In this document: piece by piece, positions 59,864 through 64,000 of the stretch
Numbering within the stretch: position 1 is the first letter of the stretch
Layout of the letters: the number at the start of each line of letters is the position of its first letter
Assembly: GCF_003207815.1 (NCBI RefSeq)
Contig: NZ_NKTX01000001.1
Span: forward strand, 124,001-188,000
Reading direction: 5' to 3'
Origin: Komagataeibacter oboediens
Lineage (GTDB): Bacteria; Pseudomonadota; Alphaproteobacteria; Acetobacterales; Acetobacteraceae
DNA: 64,000 nucleotides
Made by a program: the position numbers and the translations under genes
The notes under the pieces: generated by a model
Database searches by the model: none
The model's input: only the letters and a program-made list of their open reading frames with translations
What the model was told of the DNA's origin: nothing

Positions 59864-60742
59864 ATGTCCGATACGTTGATTGTGCCTACTTCCGAAACCA
59901 TGCTGACGGGCCTTGCCCCGGTAGCCGGTCAGGAAGGCGTGTTCCACCTGGCCGAACCGACCAAGGAATACAGCCACCTGAATGCTGAAACCGTCCTGTC
60001 GGTCCATCACTGGACGGACCGGCTGTTCAGCTTCACCACCACGCGCGACCCGGCGCTGCGCTTCGAGAACGGTCAGTTCACGATGATCGGCATCGAGGTC
60101 GAGGGCAAGCCGCTGCTGCGTGCCTACAGCATCGCCAGCGCGAATTACGAGGACCACCTCGAATTCCTGTCGATCGCCGTGCCTGATGGCCCGCTGACCT
60201 CGCGCCTGCGCCATGTAAAGGTGGGCGACAAGGTGCTGATCGGTCGCAAGCCCGTCGGCACGCTGCTGCTGGACAACCTGCGTCCAGGCCGCAACCTGTA
60301 TTTCCTGTCCACGGGCACGGGGCTTGCGCCCTTCATGAGCCTGATCAAGGACCCGGAATGCTATGAACGCTACGACCATGTGATCCTGAGCCACACGGTC
60401 CGTATCTCGGGCGAACTGGCCTATTCCAACCACATCCGCCACGAACTGCCCGAACATGAATTCCTGGGCGAGGACGTGAAGGGCAAGCTGCTGTATTACC
60501 CGGCCGTGACCCGTGAGGAATTCGCCGTTACCGACCGCATCACCAAACTGATCGAGACAGGCAAGATCTTCAGGGATCTTAATATCCCCGAACTCGACCC
60601 CGAACATGACCGCGTCATGATCTGCGGTTCGCCGGAAATGCTGGCCGATACGGAAAAGCTGCTGCAGGACCGTGGCTTTGACGAGGGGAATAATTCCAAC
60701 CCCGGCGCCTATGTGGTGGAAAAGGCGTTCGCTGAACGCTGA
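59864..60742 (+). CDS. fpr: Ferredoxin-NADP reductase
   Basis: A 292-residue FAD enzyme of the bacterial Fpr type. The FAD motif is PLLRAYSIASANYEDHLEF near residue 83, and the NADP-binding start is LYFLSTGTGLAPFMSLIKDPECYERYD near residue 145. The MICGSPEMLADTEKLL motif and the C-terminal YVVEKAFAER, with an aromatic followed by a short tail, are typical of the alphaproteobacterial form. It moves electrons between NADPH and ferredoxin or flavodoxin, often in oxidative stress. A terminator follows, then glutathione reductase. Confidence 0.94.
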   Translation: MSDTLIVPTSETMLTGLAPVAGQEGVFHLAEPTKEYSHLNAETVLSVHHWTDRLFSFTTTRDPALRFENGQFTMIGIEVEGKPLLRAYSIASANYEDHLEFLSIAVPDGPLTSRLRHVKVGDKVLIGRKPVGTLLLDNLRPGRNLYFLSTGTGLAPFMSLIKDPECYERYDHVILSHTVRISGELAYSNHIRHELPEHEFLGEDVKGKLLYYPAVTREEFAVTDRITKLIETGKIFRDLNIPELDPEHDRVMICGSPEMLADTEKLLQDRGFDEGNNSNPGAYVVEKAFAER

Positions 60743-60751
60743 TCCCGCCCC

Positions 60752-60788
60752 AGCCCCGGCCATGGACCCCCAGGCCGGGGCTTTTTTG
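60752..60788 (+). terminator. Terminator after fpr
   Basis: A 10-bp stem AGCCCCGGCC / GGCCGGGGCT with an 11-nt loop is followed by TTTTTTG. Confidence 0.85.
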
Positions 60789-60877
60789 TTGGCCCCGCCC
60801 CGCGTCCGGGCGGTGGAACGCCGGAATGACGCATGCTGTCGCCGTCCTTCCGGCTGGAAGCAGGATGCACAACCGGC

Positions 60878-62278
60878 ATGAGTTATGATTTCGATCTGTT
60901 TGTAATCGGCGCGGGTTCGGGTGGCGTACGGTGCGCGCGCATCGCCTCCAGCCATGGGGCGCGCGTGGCCGTGGCGGAAAGCCGCCATTGGGGTGGCACC
61001 TGCGTCAACCTTGGCTGCGTGCCCAAGAAACTGATGGTCCAGGCCAGCGAATATGGCGACTGGGTGGATGACAGCCACGGCTTTGGCTGGAACACGAAGC
61101 GCGGGCAGCACGACTGGACCGCGCTGATTGACGCCAAGGACCGCGAGATCACGCGCCTGAACGGGCTGTATGTCTCGATGCTGGAAAAGGCGGGGGTCGC
61201 CCTGTTTACCGGCCATGCCACCATTGAGGACGCGCATACCCTGCGTATCGACCCATCGCCGCTGGCCCCCGACGAGGCCCCCCGCCGCGTGACCGCGGCC
61301 CGGATCGTCATTGCCGTGGGGTCCACGCCGACGGCCCCGAAAATACCCGGTGCGGAATACGCCATTTCGTCCGACCAGGCTTTTTACCTGAAGCACCGCC
61401 CGCAGCGGGTCTGCATGGTGGGTGGTGGATATATTGGCGTGGAGTTCGCGGGTATTTTCCGTGGGTTCGGGTCAGAGGTCGACCTGGTCTATCGCCAGCA
61501 GCAGCCGCTGCGGGGGTTTGATGGCGACCTGCGCCATGCCCTGCACGACGCCATCGATCTGCGCGGCATCCGCCAGCATGCCAGCGCGTCCCCCACCGGA
61601 ATTGAAAAGCGCAGGGATGGCAGCCTTGCCGTCACCCTCGATAACGGCAGCCAGATTGAAACCGACTGCGTTTTCTTCGCCACCGGACGTCACCCCAAGA
61701 TCACTGGTCTTGGCCTGACGCAGCTTGGTGTCGCGATGGAGGAAAACGGGCGCATCATCGTGGGCGACGACAGCCAGACGACGGTGCCCGGCATTTACGC
61801 CATAGGTGACGTGACCAACCGGCTGAACCTGACCCCCGTGGCCATTGCGGAAGGGCATAACCTGGCCGACCGCCTGTTTGGCACGGCACCCGCGCGGCAG
61901 TGGTCCTATGCCACCACGCCCAAGGCGGTGTTCTTCACCGCGGCGCTGGCCAGTGTCGGCCTGACGGAAGCCGAGGCGGCGCATAAGGGCGATGTGGATG
62001 TCTATGTCAGCCGCTTCCGCCCCATGCGCAATACGCTGAGCGGCCGTCAGCAACGCACGTTCATGAAGCTGGTGGTGGATCAGGCCAGCCAGGTCGTGGT
62101 GGGCGCGCACATGCTGGGTGATGACGCGCCGGAAATCATGCAGGGGCTGGCCATTGCCGTGACGGCGGGCCTGAAGAAGGGGGAGTGGGACCGGACCATC
62201 GGGATCCATCCCTCCTCGGCGGAGGAATTCGTGACCATGCGCACCCGCACGCGGGTCACGCCCCATCATCCGGTCTGA
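60878..62278 (+). CDS. gor: Glutathione-disulfide reductase
   Basis: A 466-residue flavoprotein disulfide reductase. The FAD motif is DLFVIGAGSGGVRCARIA, and the redox-active cysteines lie in GGTCVNLGCVPKKLM near residue 45. The NAD(P)-binding motif is VCMVGGGYIGVEFAGIF near residue 180. The C-terminal IGIHPSSAEEFVTM carries the active-site His and Glu. It keeps glutathione reduced with NADPH. The ATG at 60878 is preferred over the in-frame ATG at 60833, as the family starts there. Confidence 0.93.
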   Translation: MSYDFDLFVIGAGSGGVRCARIASSHGARVAVAESRHWGGTCVNLGCVPKKLMVQASEYGDWVDDSHGFGWNTKRGQHDWTALIDAKDREITRLNGLYVSMLEKAGVALFTGHATIEDAHTLRIDPSPLAPDEAPRRVTAARIVIAVGSTPTAPKIPGAEYAISSDQAFYLKHRPQRVCMVGGGYIGVEFAGIFRGFGSEVDLVYRQQQPLRGFDGDLRHALHDAIDLRGIRQHASASPTGIEKRRDGSLAVTLDNGSQIETDCVFFATGRHPKITGLGLTQLGVAMEENGRIIVGDDSQTTVPGIYAIGDVTNRLNLTPVAIAEGHNLADRLFGTAPARQWSYATTPKAVFFTAALASVGLTEAEAAHKGDVDVYVSRFRPMRNTLSGRQQRTFMKLVVDQASQVVVGAHMLGDDAPEIMQGLAIAVTAGLKKGEWDRTIGIHPSSAEEFVTMRTRTRVTPHHPV

Positions 62279-62281
62279 TAC

Positions 62282-62322
62282 AAAAAAACCGTTGCCGGTC
62301 AGTGTTCCGGCAACGGTTTTTT
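62282..62322. terminator. Strong bidirectional terminator after gor
   Basis: A perfect inverted repeat, AAAAAACCGTTGCCGG / CCGGCAACGGTTTTTT, with an 8-nt loop. It is flanked by A and T runs on both strands and can stop both convergent genes. Its right arm merges with an adjoining intergenic repeat. Confidence 0.9.
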
Positions 62323-62378
62323 CAAAAAGCTTCAAGGGAACGTCGCCTTTTTAAAAAAGCGACATTCTGAATCTTTTA
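62316..62378. repeat. Intergenic two-hairpin repeat, copy E (truncated, inverted)
   Basis: Begins within the T run of the terminator: TTTTTTCAAAAAGCTTC, then AAGGGAACG, then TCGCCTTTTTAAAAAAGCGA and CATTCTGAATC. This matches the order of copy D at 57023, but the left arm of the first hairpin is lost or replaced by the terminator. Confidence 0.65.
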
Positions 62379-62392
62379 TATTTTTCAGTATG

Positions 62393-62737
62393 TTAGCGGG
62401 GCGCGACCCAGCCATTGCCGGTCGAATCGCCAAGCTGGCCATCGCCATTGATTCCGCTGCTCTGGTACGAACTGCCGAAACGCGACAGGTCCGTGCCCGT
62501 GACCGAATCACGATGCACGTGTTCCAGATGGTCCGGGTCGGGACCGTGGTTCAGTTCCATGGACGGCGCTTCCTCATAGCCGGGCGGCAGGTGGTTGCGC
62601 TGGCCATGAACGGTCATCTTGTCTTCGTTCTGGCTACTGCTGTCGTCGCTGCTGTCGGGCGCGGCCATGGCCGTCACGCTGAACAGGCACAGCCCTGCTG
62701 CCAGGGCGGTTATGAATTTCCCACGTGTGGTGGCCAT
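62393..62737 (-). CDS. Small secreted acidic protein of unknown function
   Basis: A 114-residue protein with a clear signal peptide (KFITALAAGLCLFSVTAMA, cleavage after AMAA). The mature part of about 90 residues is rich in Asp, Ser, Gly and His, with DSSDDSSSQNEDK, MELNHGPDPDHLEHVHRD and a Gly/Ser-rich tail ending GNGWVAPR. It has no Cys. I do not recognise a family. The ATG at 62737 is chosen because the leader starts there; longer in-frame starts up to 63025 would bury the signal peptide. It is convergent with gor. Confidence 0.6.
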   Translation of the reverse strand: MATTRGKFITALAAGLCLFSVTAMAAPDSSDDSSSQNEDKMTVHGQRNHLPPGYEEAPSMELNHGPDPDHLEHVHRDSVTGTDLSRFGSSYQSSGINGDGQLGDSTGNGWVAPR

Positions 62738-63045
62738 GATCCGTAATCCTTTTACCTGAGGGGGCACCATGCCAAACCATGCCCCGTCAGGGGAAGCCGT
62801 GGTGTGGCAGGCCAACCATGCTGCTTTTACATATGGGGGAAGCATGGGTGTAATGCGACCTTTAACTGGATGGATCGGGCCGGTTTGTGGCGTCAATGCA
62901 ACATTGATCCCCCGCTGGCGGCATGGCCATGGGGGGCAGGCCCAGAACAGGCTTTGCCATGCCGGGCTTTTTTCGACATAAAGGCTGCCCTTCCGCCACG
63001 GGCGGTGGGGACTGTCTTGTATCAAGAGGAATTAGGATCCGACCC
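62738..63045. promoter_or_regulatory. Divergent intergenic region before the DAHP synthase gene
   Basis: A 308-nt gap between the small secreted protein gene (minus) and the DAHP synthase gene (plus), which must hold both promoters. AAGAGGAATTAGGA at about 63024-63037 is the likely ribosome-binding region of the downstream gene. I see no further gene, clear promoter boxes or known RNA element. A leader peptide for aromatic amino-acid attenuation was looked for and not found. Confidence 0.3.
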
Positions 63046-64000
63046 ATGAGTGCGACGCACAGCCACAACAGTTCTTCCCGGCAGGCCTGGACGCCGGAGA
63101 GCTGGCGGTCGTTTCCGGCGCGGCAGATGCCGCGATATCCCGACGAAGCCGCCCTGCAGGGCGTGGAAGCGCGCCTGCGCCGCTATCCGCCGCTGGTTTT
63201 CGCGGGGGAAGCCCGGCGCCTGCGCACCCATCTGGCCAAGGCCGCCACGGGGCAGGCCTTTGTGCTACAGGGTGGCGCGTGCGCCGAAAGCTTCAGCGAA
63301 TTCACCGCCGACATCGTGCGCGACACCTTCCGCGTGCTGCTGCAGATGGCCGTGGTGCTGACATTCGGCGCGAAGGTGCCGGTCATCAAGATCGGGCGCA
63401 TGGCCGGGCAGTATGCCAAACCGCGCTCGTCCGATACCGAGACGAAGGACGGCGTGACCCTGCCGTCCTACCGTGGTGACATCATCAATGGCTCCGATTT
63501 CACGGAAGCCGCGCGCATTCCTGATCCGAAGCGCATGGAAACCGGCTATTTCCAGTCCGTCGGCACCATGAACCTGCTGCGTGCGTTTGCCGGCGGCGGT
63601 TATGCCAACCTGCATGAAGTCCATCGCTGGAACCTCGGCTTTGTCGAGCGTTCGCCGCTGGCGCAGCGCTACGGGCAGCTGGCCGAACGCATTGGCGAGA
63701 CGCTGGACTTCATGGCCGCGTGCGGCCTGACGGCGGCGACCACGCCCCAGATTGACGAGACCGAGTTCTATACCTCGCACGAGGCCCTGCTGCTGCCGTA
63801 CGAGCAGGCGCTGACCCGCATCGATTCGACATCGGGCGAATGGTATGACTGCTCGGCCCATTTCGTGTGGATCGGGGACCGGACCCGCCAGCCCGATGGC
63901 GCGCATGTCGAGTTCCTGCGCGGGGTGCGCAACCCCATCGGCATCAAGGTCGGTCCGACGACGACCATCGAGGATCTTGAGCAACTGCTCGACATCCTCA
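63046..64000 (+). CDS. Class II 3-deoxy-7-phosphoheptulonate (DAHP) synthase, 5' part
   Basis: The first 318 residues are in the window; the gene runs off the right edge. The protein belongs to the plant-like class II DAHP synthases, which join phosphoenolpyruvate and erythrose-4-phosphate at the start of the shikimate pathway. Class II signatures are [15 protein letters not shown] near residue 70, [15 protein letters not shown] near residue 115, [11 protein letters not shown], and the metal-ligand regions [11 protein letters not shown] and [36 protein letters not shown] is just before the edge. It starts [10 protein letters not shown] with a good ribosome-binding site. The 3' part is not visible. 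Confidence 0.95.
   Translation, partial: MSATHSHNSSSRQAWTPESWRSFPARQMPRYPDEAALQGVEARLRRYPPLVFAGEARRLRTHLAKAATGQAFVLQGGACAESFSEFTADIVRDTFRVLLQMAVVLTFGAKVPVIKIGRMAGQYAKPRSSDTETKDGVTLPSYRGDIINGSDFTEAARIPDPKRMETGYFQSVGTMNLLRAFAGGGYANLHEVHRWNLGFVERSPLAQRYGQLAERIGETLDFMAACGLTAATTPQIDETEFYTSHEALLLPYEQALTRIDSTSGEWYDCSAHFVWIGDRTRQPDGAHVEFLRGVRNPIGIKVGPTTTIEDLEQLLDIL

Noticed and set aside
59765-61396. 543-codon minus-strand frame opposite fpr and gor
   Set aside because: Antisense to two clear flavoenzymes and crosses a terminator.
62738-63025. N-terminal extension of the small secreted protein
   Set aside because: Would place the signal peptide in the middle of the protein; no ribosome-binding site at the upstream starts.
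1-64000. CRISPR arrays, insertion sequences, prophage or toxin-antitoxin modules
   Set aside because: No regularly spaced direct repeats, no transposase, integrase or phage protein signature, and no short overlapping toxin-antitoxin pair was seen.

Overview
The window is about 64 kb of GC-rich chromosomal DNA from a cellulose-producing acetic acid bacterium of the Komagataeibacter/Novacetimonas type (Alphaproteobacteria, Acetobacteraceae). The main evidence is a complete bcs locus in the order found in Komagataeibacter xylinus: GH8 endoglucanase (cmcAx/bcsZ), cellulose-complementing factor (ccpAx), bcsA, bcsB, bcsC, bcsD and a GH3 beta-glucosidase (bglxA). The alphaproteobacterial cluster dusB-ntrB-ntrC-ntrY-ntrX-hfq-hflX, a fused ispDF, a rluD-like/rpoH pair and a class II DAHP synthase fit the same assignment. 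From memory, the Bcs proteins differ clearly from the K. xylinus reference proteins, so the species is probably a relative and not K. xylinus itself. Species cannot be fixed from this sequence alone.

Layout. 0-4.6 kb: AsmA-like protein, ATP12-type F1-ATPase chaperone, convergent ispDF. 4.8-13.9 kb: dusB and the two nitrogen-related two-component pairs NtrBC and NtrYX, then hfq and hflX, tightly packed and mostly overlapping. 14-21 kb: inositol-monophosphatase-like enzyme, mazG, argC, tRNA-Leu(CAA), serC, hisZ, purA. 20.9-23.6 kb: rpoH, a RluD-type pseudouridine synthase, a small membrane protein, tRNA-Glu(CTC). 23.6-38.7 kb: AT-rich leader, the bcs operon, bglxA and a secreted UbiC-like protein. 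38.9-42 kb: cupin, Nudix hydrolase, htpG. 42-43.1 kb: a class I methyltransferase behind an FMN riboswitch. 43.3-49.7 kb: mtnA, aspS, an EipB-like periplasmic protein, xthA, erpA, dgt. 49.8-56.9 kb: argS, a SPOR protein, scpA, scpB, tatB, tatC, serS in one run. 57-64 kb: Suv3-like helicase, ferredoxin-NADP reductase, glutathione reductase, a small secreted protein, and the 5' part of a class II DAHP synthase that runs off the window.

The bcs genes form one machine. BcsA polymerises UDP-glucose under c-di-GMP control, BcsB guides the chain across the periplasm, BcsC forms the outer-membrane pore, BcsD and CcpAx organise the synthase rows and fibre assembly, and CmcAx and BglxA trim glucan.

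Three observations deserve most attention. (1) A well-formed FMN riboswitch on the minus strand (42952-43090) precedes only a SAM-dependent methyltransferase, with a hairpin that would mask its Shine-Dalgarno sequence; this is not one of the usual riboflavin synthesis or transport targets. (2) bcsC is frameshifted in its signal-peptide region: the start codon and hydrophobic leader at 31112 lie one frame away from the remaining 1295 codons. This is either a sequence error, a cellulose-defect mutation or a recoding site. (3) A family of about 75-bp two-hairpin repeats recurs between genes (near 14.85, 20.79, 38.72, 57.02 and 62.32 kb). No CRISPR array, insertion sequence or prophage was seen.
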